Positions 52,916 to 61,946 of a stretch of 64,000 bases of DNA are shown piece by piece (positions within the stretch are counted from its first letter, which is position 1; every line of letters starts with the position of its first letter). A program made the position numbers and the translations under genes. The DNA is from Paenibacillus prosopidis (lineage in GTDB: Bacteria > Bacillota > Bacilli > Paenibacillales > Paenibacillaceae): NCBI RefSeq assembly GCF_003337375.1, contig NZ_QPJD01000014.1, positions 62,001 to 126,000 on the forward strand, written 5' to 3'. Below the pieces are notes generated by a model. The model was not told the DNA's origin. It made no database searches and saw only the letters and a program-made list of their open reading frames with translations.

Positions 52916-52927
52916 TACAATATTGTA
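52916..52927. promoter_or_regulatory. Perfect 12-base palindrome upstream of the nitrate transporter leader
   Basis: TACAATATTGTA, between the divergent nitrate transporter and nitrilase genes. A second inverted repeat GGCACA-TCAT-TGTGCC lies at 52952-52967. Either could be an operator; the proteins are not known. The rest of 52968-53230 shows nothing firm beyond the ribosome site at 53219. Confidence 0.45.
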
Positions 52928-53230
52928 TGGATAGACTGCAATGCCGGTACTGGCACATCATTGTGCCGTTGTGCTGTTGAAATCTTATATTGCTACTATA
53001 ATTCGCTTTTTCATTCATGTCAAGAAACATAACATAAAAATTTCAAATTGATCATCCTCATAATCAATACCGACCTTTTTGCCGTATATCAACATTTTGG
53101 TGTCACGTTATATAACATAAATCAAAAAATTGAATTTGAAGAAAAGTTTACAAATCAACTAACGTTAATTAATACGACCATGAAACTCCAAACGTATGAT
53201 GGGGTAAACATCTTTACAAGGAGTCAATCT

Positions 53231-54769
53231 ATGACATCTAATCAAATTTCACAATTCGAAAAAAAAGTGATCATTCGAAACATCGAACGTGAGGATTTTG
53301 ATAAGATTATTGAACTGCAAAATAGCTGCTTTCCGAATATGAAGCCATGGAAATTAGATCAGCTGGAAAGTCATATCCGTATTTTTCCTGAAGGGCAAAT
53401 ATGTGTTGAGCTGGATGGAGAGATTATTGGCTCTTGCTCGAGTCTGGTCGTCAATTTTGACGATTATTTGGAGCAGCACACGTATTCGGAAATTACGGAT
53501 AAGGGTTACATCCGGAATCATAACCCGCGCGGCGAAAGCTTGTACGGGATGGAGGTCATGGTTCATCCGAACTTCCGCCGTATGAAAATTGGCAGACGGT
53601 TATATGAAGCGCGAAAGCGTTTGGCGGAAAAGCTGAACCTCAAGAGTATTATAGTCGGAGGGCGTATTCCGGGTTATCATAAATATAGCGACTCCATGTC
53701 GCCTAGGGATTATGCTGAGGAAGTATTGCAGCAAAATATTTACGATTCGGTACTGACCTTCCAAATGATGAACGGCTTCACGCTGAAGCGCATCATTACC
53801 AATTATTTGCCGGACGATGAAGATTCCATGCACTATGCTGCCTTACTGGAATGGAATAACATTGACTATAAGCCGAACATTAACAAAACCCATTATAAAA
53901 TGTCATTTCCTGTACGCATCTGCGTTATCCAATATATGATGAAAAAGATTGACTCCTTCGAGGAATTCGCGACGCAATGTGAGCATTATGTCGATGTAGC
54001 TTCCGATTATAAATCGGACTTCGCCGTATTTCCGGAAAATGTAACGATGCAGCTGCTTTCATTTCTGGATGAACGCTCCCCGAGTTTAGCCGTCCGAAAA
54101 TTATGCACATATACTAAAGATTACGTCGAATTGTTTTCTGAATTAGCCGTTAAGTATAACGTGAATATAATTGGGGGCTCTCATTTCGTAGAGCATAATA
54201 ACCGAATCTATAACGTGGCTCACTTGTTCCGCCGGGATGGAACGATCGCACAGCAGTATAAGCTTCATATTTCCCCGAATGAGCGCAAATGGTGGGGCAT
54301 CAACGGAGGATCGAAATTGGAAGTGTTTGATACGGATTGCGGAAAAATTTCCATTCAATTGAGCAGTGATATCGAGTACCCGGAAATTTCCCGTATTGTC
54401 GCAGAGGAAGGGGCGCAAATCATTTTCGTGCCCTTTTGTGCGGAGGACCGGCAGACCTTTCTTCGTGTCAAGTATTGTGCGCAAGCGCGCGCCATTGAGA
54501 ATCAAGTGTTTACCGTTACGTCAGGTACAGTAGGTAACCTGACTCATGTGGACAACGTGGATATTCAATACGCTCAGTCGGGCATCTATACACCTGCTGA
54601 TTTTTCATTCCCTCGCGACGGTATTGCGGGAGAGTGCAGTGAAAATACGGAAACGGTCATCATGGCCGAAGTAGATATGGAGACTTTGCAGCGTTATCGT
54701 AAGTCTAAGGATGCGCTGACTTTCCGGGATCGCCGTACGGATATCTATTCGCTTCAAATCCGTTCATAA
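53231..54769 (+). CDS. GNAT acetyltransferase fused to a carbon-nitrogen hydrolase domain
   Basis: 512 residues from ATG 53231 with AAGGAG upstream. Residues 15-210 are a GNAT domain (GMEVMVHPNFRRMKIGRRLY, acetyl-CoA loop). Residues about 230-512 are a nitrilase-superfamily domain: catalytic Glu in FAVFPENVT, Lys in QQYKLHISPNERKWWG, and the nucleophile elbow at KISIQLSSDIEYPE. In active nitrilases this elbow is CYD or CxD; here Ser replaces the Cys, as far as I can see. The fusion is a known architecture (YhcX-like). Function unknown; activity of the hydrolase half is doubtful. Confidence 0.85.
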   Translation: MTSNQISQFEKKVIIRNIEREDFDKIIELQNSCFPNMKPWKLDQLESHIRIFPEGQICVELDGEIIGSCSSLVVNFDDYLEQHTYSEITDKGYIRNHNPRGESLYGMEVMVHPNFRRMKIGRRLYEARKRLAEKLNLKSIIVGGRIPGYHKYSDSMSPRDYAEEVLQQNIYDSVLTFQMMNGFTLKRIITNYLPDDEDSMHYAALLEWNNIDYKPNINKTHYKMSFPVRICVIQYMMKKIDSFEEFATQCEHYVDVASDYKSDFAVFPENVTMQLLSFLDERSPSLAVRKLCTYTKDYVELFSELAVKYNVNIIGGSHFVEHNNRIYNVAHLFRRDGTIAQQYKLHISPNERKWWGINGGSKLEVFDTDCGKISIQLSSDIEYPEISRIVAEEGAQIIFVPFCAEDRQTFLRVKYCAQARAIENQVFTVTSGTVGNLTHVDNVDIQYAQSGIYTPADFSFPRDGIAGECSENTETVIMAEVDMETLQRYRKSKDALTFRDRRTDIYSLQIRS

Positions 54770-54783
54770 ATTTTCAAAAGACC

Positions 54784-54814
54784 AAAAACGAGGCTTCGTA
54801 TAAGCCTCGTTTTT
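54784..54814. terminator. Bidirectional terminator between nitrilase and HD-GYP genes
   Basis: AAAAACGAGGCTT / AAGCCTCGTTTTT, with A and T tracts on both sides. Confidence 0.9.
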
Positions 54815-54851
54815 CATTTTATATTAAAATAAATGATGCCGTTTAAATTTA

Positions 54852-56408
54852 TTACCGGTCCGCATAGGCGGATCTGATTGCCAATATATCATCCCAATTC
54901 GCAAAAAAGACATCTACCAGGTTCGGATCAAAATGACGGCCCCGCTCCGTACGGAGCAAGTCGATTACGTCCTCGAACGGCCATGCTTTCTTGTAGACAC
55001 GTTCGCTGCAAAGCGCATCAAACACGTCGGCAATTGCCGTGATTCGTGAAAAGATATGAATCTCGTCCCCTTTGAGCCTGTTCGGATAGCCGGTACCGTC
55101 ATACTTCTCGTGATGCTGCAGCGCAATAGTCGCAGCGGTCCGTATAATATCCTTTTGCGAATGGTTCAGCATGCTGTAGCCCATCGTCGTATGGGTTTTT
55201 ATTAGCTCGAACTCTTCGTCTGTCAACTTGCCCGGCTTATTCAATATGGAATCGGGAATACCGACTTTACCTACATCGTGCATCGGGGAAGCGAGCCGCA
55301 GCAGTTCGGCTTCCTCTTCCGGCAGCCCAATTTTGAGTGCCAACAGCTTCGAGTATTCTGCAACGCGTTTAACATGATTGCCGGTCTCCTGGGAGCGGGT
55401 CTCAACAATTTCCCCCATCGTAAAAATAATTTCCTTCTGCGTATTTTCCATCTCTGTGTTCAAATAAATATTTTCAAACGCGACCGAGACATTTGCGCAG
55501 TAGATTTCGATCAAATAACGGTCCCACTCACTCAGACGGTTGTTACCGCGTAAGTAAATAACGTTCTCGGAACCGGTTTTACTTTCAAAAAACACAACGA
55601 AATACGAATCGTTAAACGTACTCTGCTTGCTTTCGAAGGCTTGTTCCATTTCCTGCATGACATCAGCGGGAATGGTGCCCTGGGCCCGCTCGTTAACAAG
55701 ACCCGAATAATCGCCTGTCGCGGCCATGATGATGATATCCTTGCCGCCTTTCGTAGCCGCGAGGCTGCTGATGCTGCCGACATGGATCGCATTTTGATGC
55801 AGATTAAGCAAGCTCGTCAGCTGCGTCAGTACCCCGGACGAAAATTTCCCGAGCGACTGCAGCTCGAACAGCCTTGCTGAAGATTTGATGATTTCCTCGA
55901 GTCCTAATTTGTTTTTCTCGATGACGGTAATATCGCGATATGCCCGCAATGCAGATACGAACATGGTAAACAGCTTCTGGCTGGTCAGCTCCGTCTTTTC
56001 CTTGTAATCATTAATGTCATATTCAAGTATGACCGTTTTCTCGGGCGCTTGTCCCGGTTGGCCGGTGCGGAGCATGATGCGGATGCTGCTGTTTTTTAAT
56101 TCGCCCCGAATGTATTTAACCAATTGAAGGCCTGAATCGTCTTCTTCCATGACAACATCAAGCAGAATGAATGCAGCGTCCTTGTGCAGCGGCAGTATTT
56201 CACGCGCTTCCCTGGCGGAATAAGCGCTAATAAATTCGATCCCTTTGCCGTCAAATTCGAAATCGCTCATGACCAATTTGGTCACTTGATGAATCTCTTT
56301 GTCATCATCCACGATAATGACCTTCCACGATTCAGATAGGCTTCCTGATTCGGTCCCGTCCTCGTCGGCAAAAATAAGTTCGTCTTCCTCATGCGGATTG
56401 TAGCTCAT
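54852..56408 (-). CDS. Response regulator with HD-GYP phosphodiesterase domain
   Basis: 518 residues. Receiver domain about 28-150 (WKVIIVDDDKEIHQV, phospho-Asp in FILLDVVMEEDDSG), a central GAF-like DUF3369 domain (about 190-320) and an HD-GYP domain: SPMHDVGKVGIPDSIL, HHEKYDGTGYPNRLKGDEI and RITAIADVFDAL. HD-GYP proteins hydrolyse c-di-GMP. Its start lies 20 bases inside the end of the kinase gene. It is the likely output of the upstream lipoprotein/kinase pair and would lower c-di-GMP, the ligand of the riboswitch at 45.3 kb. Confidence 0.93.
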   Translation of the reverse strand: MSYNPHEEDELIFADEDGTESGSLSESWKVIIVDDDKEIHQVTKLVMSDFEFDGKGIEFISAYSAREAREILPLHKDAAFILLDVVMEEDDSGLQLVKYIRGELKNSSIRIMLRTGQPGQAPEKTVILEYDINDYKEKTELTSQKLFTMFVSALRAYRDITVIEKNKLGLEEIIKSSARLFELQSLGKFSSGVLTQLTSLLNLHQNAIHVGSISSLAATKGGKDIIIMAATGDYSGLVNERAQGTIPADVMQEMEQAFESKQSTFNDSYFVVFFESKTGSENVIYLRGNNRLSEWDRYLIEIYCANVSVAFENIYLNTEMENTQKEIIFTMGEIVETRSQETGNHVKRVAEYSKLLALKIGLPEEEAELLRLASPMHDVGKVGIPDSILNKPGKLTDEEFELIKTHTTMGYSMLNHSQKDIIRTAATIALQHHEKYDGTGYPNRLKGDEIHIFSRITAIADVFDALCSERVYKKAWPFEDVIDLLRTERGRHFDPNLVDVFFANWDDILAIRSAYADR

Positions 56409-57927
56409 GATTTTCCTCCTGTCTGATAGGGAATTCGAGTAAAAAGGTTGTACCGCGGCCTGGAAAGCTTGCGCATTGGATTGTTCCGCCTAATTTCTGC
56501 GTAACAAGATTGTAGACGATATGCATGCCGAGTCCAGTGCCGCCCCTGCTGCGGTTCGTCGTGAAAAATGGCTCGAAAATCTTTTCCGCCACTTCTTCCG
56601 GCATTCCTTTGCCGTCATCCGCGTATTGAATAAGGAGACGGTCCTCATTCCGCTGGATGTTTACGATCATATAGCCCTCAGTATCGGTATCATAAGCATG
56701 AATGAGCGAGTTCATCACAAGGTTTGTGACGATTTGGGAGACTGCGCCGGGATAAGTGTTCACTTCCAATTCATGATCGCCGATTACAACCGTCCGCTGC
56801 TTTGTCTTCTTGATCGTCGGTTGCAGGCTCCGTAAAGTATCCTCGATATAATCGAGTAACCGGAATGTTCGTTTCTCCTCATTTGATTGGTCCACGGAAA
56901 CTTGTTTAAAGCTTTTGACCAGTTCGGAAGCGCGGCGCAGATTGGTTTGAACCATATCAACGGTCTCCTGCGACAATTTGACGAAGCTTTCCAAATCCGA
57001 CTTTTTCATGCGATTTTGACCGTACAGCTCGGAAAATTCTTTCGTTCGCTGCTCCAGATACGAAATAGCCGTTACACCTACACCGATCGGAGTGTTGATT
57101 TCATGCGCGACGCCCGCAACCAGTCCGCCAAGCGCCGACATTTTCTCCGCTTGTACGAGCTGCTCCTGCGTCGTCTGAAGCGTCACAAGAGCTTGCTGCA
57201 GTTCAATGTAACGCGTGTCCAAGTTTTCGACCATGTCATTAAACGCATCCGCGACCTCTGTAATCTCGGAAGAAGCAGTCATCTTGACCTTATGTCTTCG
57301 CCCGCCCATTTGGATTGAAACCGCAGCCTTGCGTAGCTTATACAGCGGTTTGACCAGCACCTTTTGGAGAAAGAACCAGAACAGGACCAGAAAGCACACG
57401 CTGCAAAGGATGGCTGTTACAATGTCCGTACGAACTTTTTCCCGGATAAGCGCATCCTCGCCGCTTGAATCCAACATAAGCTCGATCACTCCGACGGTTG
57501 CGCCATCCTCGAACAACGGAGCCATTAAGCGGACTGACGAAATGCCGTATTCCTTCGTTTGCTGCTCGACAAAAGCCTTGTTCTCCGTCAGCGACCTTTG
57601 CACATAGGAGGGAGAGGCATTGCCGATTTTGGACCGTTCGGTAGATGCGTAAACCTTGCCGTCCGTTTTATGTAAGGTCAAACCCAGCACTTTTCTGTTC
57701 CGCAGCTGGATATAATCGAATATTTGCTGCACATCTTCGATAGAACGCGACTCCTCGTATCTGCCGTTTATCGCGGTAGTTATGGCAGTTAGCTGGCTGA
57801 AAAAGGTTTGGCGTACGGATTGCTCAAGGCTGAGCGCATGAAAGGTGACGATAATGCCCGTCATCGCAGCCGTAATGAGCGAAACAAACAAAATAAGCTT
57901 TAACTGGATGCTGAAGGATCGGAACAT
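56389..57927 (-). CDS. Sensor histidine kinase, membrane-bound
   Basis: 512 residues from ATG 57927, with AGGGGTG at 6-base spacing. Two membrane helices (about 8-30 and 170-192) enclose an extracellular sensor of about 140 residues (sCache-like: GLTLHKTDGKVYAST, VRLMAPLFEDG). A HAMP domain (VKPLYKLRKAAV) and coiled coil follow, then the H box GLVAGVAHEINTPIG, N box VTNLVMNSLIHAY, G1 DDGKGMP and G2 GGTGLGMHIVYN. It phosphorylates the HD-GYP regulator encoded next, whose start it overlaps. Confidence 0.92.
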   Translation of the reverse strand: MFRSFSIQLKLILFVSLITAAMTGIIVTFHALSLEQSVRQTFFSQLTAITTAINGRYEESRSIEDVQQIFDYIQLRNRKVLGLTLHKTDGKVYASTERSKIGNASPSYVQRSLTENKAFVEQQTKEYGISSVRLMAPLFEDGATVGVIELMLDSSGEDALIREKVRTDIVTAILCSVCFLVLFWFFLQKVLVKPLYKLRKAAVSIQMGGRRHKVKMTASSEITEVADAFNDMVENLDTRYIELQQALVTLQTTQEQLVQAEKMSALGGLVAGVAHEINTPIGVGVTAISYLEQRTKEFSELYGQNRMKKSDLESFVKLSQETVDMVQTNLRRASELVKSFKQVSVDQSNEEKRTFRLLDYIEDTLRSLQPTIKKTKQRTVVIGDHELEVNTYPGAVSQIVTNLVMNSLIHAYDTDTEGYMIVNIQRNEDRLLIQYADDGKGMPEEVAEKIFEPFFTTNRSRGGTGLGMHIVYNLVTQKLGGTIQCASFPGRGTTFLLEFPIRQEENHELQSA

Positions 57928-57940
57928 GTTCGCACCCCTG

Positions 57941-58336
57941 TCATTTAATTTCAAAATCTAGCAGCTTGGCAACGTCATAAGGCGTGTGGTCGTTATTGTG
58001 CAGCGATACCTTCACCTTGTGCTTGCCCGGCAGCAGATTCTGGATCATGTATTTGTTGTCTTTAACCGAAATTTTCTCCCCGTCGTCCACGTACATATGA
58101 ATGTGACCTTCACCGTATTGACGCTCCATGCCAACATGTTCTTTCGCTATTTTCATATTGGTTGTCACGTAAATTGTCGCGTTTCGGCCGGATATTTCGA
58201 TCCGCAAATCGAGATTAGGTTTTTCTACAATCTCCGCTGGTTCGGGCATTTCCAGCTCAGCCATCGTATGTTCACTACAGCCCGTCTGCAATACTAGTAA
58301 AATAACAAGAGTAATCGTTATGAATAGCCTTTTCAT
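57941..58336 (-). CDS. Small lipoprotein, first gene of the kinase/HD-GYP operon
   Basis: 131 residues. The lipoprotein signal ends VLQTGCSE. The mature part is a small beta-sandwich-like domain: DLRIEISGRNATIYVTTN, EGHIHMYVDDGEKI, LPGKHKVKVSLHNNDHTPYD. The HIH and HNNDH groups could bind a metal. The HK start lies 13 bases after its stop, so a role as extracellular input to the kinase is plausible (inference). AAAGGAGCG-like ribosome site is weak; a GGGGCACCG stretch precedes the ATG. Family not named. Confidence 0.75.
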   Translation of the reverse strand: MKRLFITITLVILLVLQTGCSEHTMAELEMPEPAEIVEKPNLDLRIEISGRNATIYVTTNMKIAKEHVGMERQYGEGHIHMYVDDGEKISVKDNKYMIQNLLPGKHKVKVSLHNNDHTPYDVAKLLDFEIK

Positions 58337-58562
58337 GCGGTGCCCCCATCATTAAATTCGACATTTTCTTTACAATAAAATTGGATAATTCTGTCGATAT
58401 ATCGCGTTTATTATACCATGGGCGCGGAAATGAAAATAGTTTCCCATTATAACAGGAGGTGTATTTTTTCGGAAATATGCCTTTGTCCCCTGGTATACTA
58501 TTGAGCTATAATTGGAATCAATTGAATAGAAGCCGAGCTTCGAACCGGCTTAGGAGGAACTT

Positions 58563-59843
58563 ATGGAACAGCAAGCTATTTGGGCGATCGGAATTTTTCT
58601 GATCATTTACAGCTTCATCATTGCCGAAAAAATACACCGGACCATTGTTGCGATGCTTGGCGGTGTATTGATGGTCACACTTGGAATCGTTGATCAGGAA
58701 ACGGCTATTCACCACATCGACTTCAATACGCTCGGACTTCTGATCGGTATGATGATAATCGTGAATGTCACGGCGGAAACCGGGCTCTTTAAGTATATCG
58801 CCATATACTCCGCCAAGAAAGCAATGGGTGATCCTGTACGCATCCTCATCACGCTTTTCATGATCACGGCGATTGCTTCGGCATTCCTTGATAACGTAAC
58901 GACGGTTCTGCTTTTGATTCCTGTAACCTTCAGCATTACACGGCAATTGCAGGTTAACCCGTTTCCGTTTCTTTTCTCACAAATTCTGGCTTCCAATATC
59001 GGCGGTACGGCTACACTTATAGGCGACCCGCCGAATATCATGATCGGGAGCGCGGTCAAGGAACTGACGTTTATGGCGTTCATCAACAATCTATCGCCTA
59101 TTGTGATCGTTATTCTGGCTGTACATATTCCCATATTTATTTTTCTGTTCCGCAAGCAACTCCGGACAACACCGGAACGGAAACAAAGCATCATGCAATT
59201 GAACGAAAAAGAGGTCATAACGGATCGAAAGTTGCTCAAGAAGAGCCTCTTCATCCTCGGACTTACAATTCTGGGCTTCTTCCTTCATCAAATGCTGCAT
59301 TTGGAATCCGCGACGGTAGCATTAGCTGGGGCTTTCCTTCTCCTTCTTCTGACCGGTGAGCATTCCATGGAGAAGGCGATTTCTAGGGTGGAGTGGACGA
59401 CCATATTTTTCTTTGTAGGCTTGTTCGTGGCTGTCTCGGGACTTGTAGAGACCGGTGTCATATCGAAAATGGCCGAACAAGCCATGGAATGGACCGGAGG
59501 GGACCCGGTAGCCACTTCCATGCTGATTATATGGCTCAGCGCTATCGCTTCCGCTTTCATTGACAATATACCGTTTGTCGCCACGATGATCCCGATGATT
59601 CAAGAAATGGGGAATTTGGGGATTACGGATTTGGAGCCTCTATGGTGGAGCCTATCGCTCGGAGCTTGCTTGGGTGGTAATGGTACCCTTATCGGGGCTA
59701 GCGCGAATCTGATCGTGGCCGGTCTGTCGGAAAAAGAAGGCTACCCGATCCGGTTTTTCCAGTTCATCAAATACGGGTTTCCGCTCATGCTGCTATCCGT
59801 ACTTCTGTCGAGCGTTTATGTTTATCTTCGTTACTTTTTTTAA
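58563..59843 (+). CDS. ArsB/NhaD-type ion transporter (paralogue 2)
   Basis: 426 residues, the same length as the product of 23967-25247 and closely similar throughout (SAFLDNVTTVLLLIPVTF, GGTATLIGDPPNIMIGSA, GGNGTLIGASANLIVAG). TTAGGAGGAACTT precedes the ATG. Unlike paralogue 1, the short upstream region holds no terminator-like leader. Substrate unknown. Single gene with terminator. Confidence 0.85.
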   Translation: MEQQAIWAIGIFLIIYSFIIAEKIHRTIVAMLGGVLMVTLGIVDQETAIHHIDFNTLGLLIGMMIIVNVTAETGLFKYIAIYSAKKAMGDPVRILITLFMITAIASAFLDNVTTVLLLIPVTFSITRQLQVNPFPFLFSQILASNIGGTATLIGDPPNIMIGSAVKELTFMAFINNLSPIVIVILAVHIPIFIFLFRKQLRTTPERKQSIMQLNEKEVITDRKLLKKSLFILGLTILGFFLHQMLHLESATVALAGAFLLLLLTGEHSMEKAISRVEWTTIFFFVGLFVAVSGLVETGVISKMAEQAMEWTGGDPVATSMLIIWLSAIASAFIDNIPFVATMIPMIQEMGNLGITDLEPLWWSLSLGACLGGNGTLIGASANLIVAGLSEKEGYPIRFFQFIKYGFPLMLLSVLLSSVYVYLRYFF

Positions 59844-59879
59844 TCTTTCTCCGCCTTGGCAGATGAGCCTTATCAAAGC

Positions 59880-59914
59880 AGCCCCAATTCCCTACAAGGA
59901 ATTGGGGCTATTTC
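59880..59914 (+). terminator. Terminator of ArsB/NhaD paralogue 2
   Basis: Stem AGCCCCAATTCC / GGAATTGGGGCT with TATTTCT. Confidence 0.85.
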
Positions 59915-60044
59915 TGTTCCTACGATTGAAATCATCAAGGAGGTCACAATACTCACATTTTATGTAACGAGAACAAAAGACACAGCAAACAGGCTCATGA
60001 CATACTAAGAGAAAGCTAATCACTCAAAAGGAGGCTGATACTTG

Positions 60045-60986
60045 ATGCAAACGGAGCCGGTAGTACATCCTAGAAACAATCGGAAGCTATGGACCAGGCT
60101 GCTCTCTCAAAAAGAACTGCAGCTCATGGTTCTTCCGGGAATTGTGTTTCTTATTATTTTCAAATTTGTTCCCATATATGGCATGCAGCTCGCTTTCAAG
60201 GAACTGTCGGTCTCAAAAGGAATATGGCAAAGCCCTTGGGTAGGCTTTCAGCATTTCATCGATTTCTTCGAGTCGCCATTATTTGCAAATGTCATGTATA
60301 ACACGATTATGATCAGTTTTCTGAAAATCGTACTGTTGACGCCGCTGCCTATTATTTTCGCTCTGCTCATGAATGAAATTCGATCCGGCAGACTGAAGAC
60401 GGTATTTCAGGGAATATCCTATCTTCCGCATTTTCTTTCCTGGGTTATCGTCGGCGGCTTAATATTAACTGTCCTGGGAAAAGACGATGGAACCTTGAAT
60501 CAAATTTTAATGATGATGGGGTTCATTCAGGAACCGGTCTTTTTTATGGGAACGGGAGAATACTTTTGGCCTATCCTGCTTATTACGGAGAATTGGAAAG
60601 AGATGGGGTGGGGGGCTATTATTTATTTGGCTGCCATTGCAGGGATTGACCCTGAAATCTATGAAGCTTCCAAGATTGACGGTGCGGGCAGATTCAAGCA
60701 AATTATCCATATTACGCTGCCTTCCATCATGACGACGATCATCATTCTGTTAATCCTCCGGGTCGGTTATGTGCTTGATGCCGGATTTGATCAGATTCTT
60801 GTGCTTCGAAACCCCATTATTCAAGATGTATCCAATATTATCGACATTCACGTGTTGGAGACAGGGCTGCAAGAAGGAAGATACGGATATGCAACGGCAA
60901 TTGGGATGTTTAAAAGTGTTATTGGGTTTGCAATGGTGTGGGGATGCAATAAAATTGCACGAAAATTCAATATGGGGATTTGGTAG
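60045..60986 (+). CDS. Carbohydrate ABC transporter permease, LplB-type
   Basis: 313 residues from ATG 60045, with AAAAGGAGGC upstream. Six helices; EAA loop YEASKIDGAGRFKQIIHITLP. It is the first gene of an operon with an LplC-type permease and an LplA-type binding protein. This CUT1 subgroup imports complex saccharides in Paenibacillus and relatives and lacks its own ATPase, relying on a shared MsmX-type one. Confidence 0.92.
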   Translation: MQTEPVVHPRNNRKLWTRLLSQKELQLMVLPGIVFLIIFKFVPIYGMQLAFKELSVSKGIWQSPWVGFQHFIDFFESPLFANVMYNTIMISFLKIVLLTPLPIIFALLMNEIRSGRLKTVFQGISYLPHFLSWVIVGGLILTVLGKDDGTLNQILMMMGFIQEPVFFMGTGEYFWPILLITENWKEMGWGAIIYLAAIAGIDPEIYEASKIDGAGRFKQIIHITLPSIMTTIIILLILRVGYVLDAGFDQILVLRNPIIQDVSNIIDIHVLETGLQEGRYGYATAIGMFKSVIGFAMVWGCNKIARKFNMGIW

Positions 60987-60997
60987 GAGGGCTGCTG

Positions 60998-61876
60998 TTG
61001 AAAAGGTCATTTGGGGAACGATCGTTTGATGTAGTTAATATAACCATTATGGTATTGCTAAGTATTACTACGTTATACCCTTTCATCAATACGTTTGCCA
61101 TTTCATTCAGTGATGGATTGGATGCGCAGCGCGGGGGCATATTTCTTTGGCCCAGGAAATTTTCTCTGAGCAGCTATGAGGTTGTGTTCTCGGATCCCAC
61201 AATCATTCAAGCCTATCTCATTACGCTGGCAAGAACGAGTCTCGGACTGATTTTAACTGTATTTTGCACGGGGATATTCGCGTACGGATTGTCTAAGAAA
61301 AATTTGATTGGACGAAACGGATATTTGCTCATTTGTGTCTTCTCAATGATTTTTTATGGCGGGTTAATACCGACTTATCTGCTCTATAAAGAGCTGGGGC
61401 TAATCAGTAATTTCTTGGTATATGTGATTCCCGGCATGATAAACGTATGGTACATGATCCTGATGAAGACGTTCTTTGAGCAATTGCCCAAAGAATTGGA
61501 GGAATCGGCGATCATTGACGGGTGCGGCTACTTCAGTACCTTTTACCGTATTATTATGCCGGTTTCGATGCCGATCGTAGCAACGATCTGTATATTCGTG
61601 GGTGTAGATCAATGGAACTCCTGGTTCGACGCTTATATATTCAACAATAAGCAAAGCCTGCAGCCGATTCAAACCTATCTTTTCAAAATTATAGCTTTAT
61701 CGCAAACCCCTGAAACGAACGCGGTTCAATCGCAGCTCATGAATCGCTTGAAGGTCAATCACATGACGATTAAGGCCGCAGCGGTCATGATTACAGCGAT
61801 TCCGATTTCACTAATCTACCTCATGTTTCAAAAGTACTTTACGAAAGGCTTAATGGTGGGAGCCGTCAAGGGCTGA
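60998..61876 (+). CDS. Carbohydrate ABC transporter permease, LplC/YtcP-type
   Basis: 292 residues from TTG 60998, set by AGGAGGG at 60985-60991. Six helices; EAA loop LEESAIIDGCGYFSTFYRIIMPVS; C-terminus FQKYFTKGLMVGAVKG typical of YtcP/LplC. Partner of the preceding permease. Confidence 0.92.
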   Translation: MKRSFGERSFDVVNITIMVLLSITTLYPFINTFAISFSDGLDAQRGGIFLWPRKFSLSSYEVVFSDPTIIQAYLITLARTSLGLILTVFCTGIFAYGLSKKNLIGRNGYLLICVFSMIFYGGLIPTYLLYKELGLISNFLVYVIPGMINVWYMILMKTFFEQLPKELEESAIIDGCGYFSTFYRIIMPVSMPIVATICIFVGVDQWNSWFDAYIFNNKQSLQPIQTYLFKIIALSQTPETNAVQSQLMNRLKVNHMTIKAAAVMITAIPISLIYLMFQKYFTKGLMVGAVKG

Positions 61877-61946
61877 TAGCGATATTATTGTTTGTTGCTC
61901 TCTGAGGACAAACGTTAATATAATTAAAATATGCGGGGTGCTATTC

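Noticed and set aside
52791..52967. ANTAR-type dual hexaloop antiterminator before the nitrate transporter
   Set aside because: The visible hairpins have TAAA or ACGG-type loops, not AnnGnn hexaloops.
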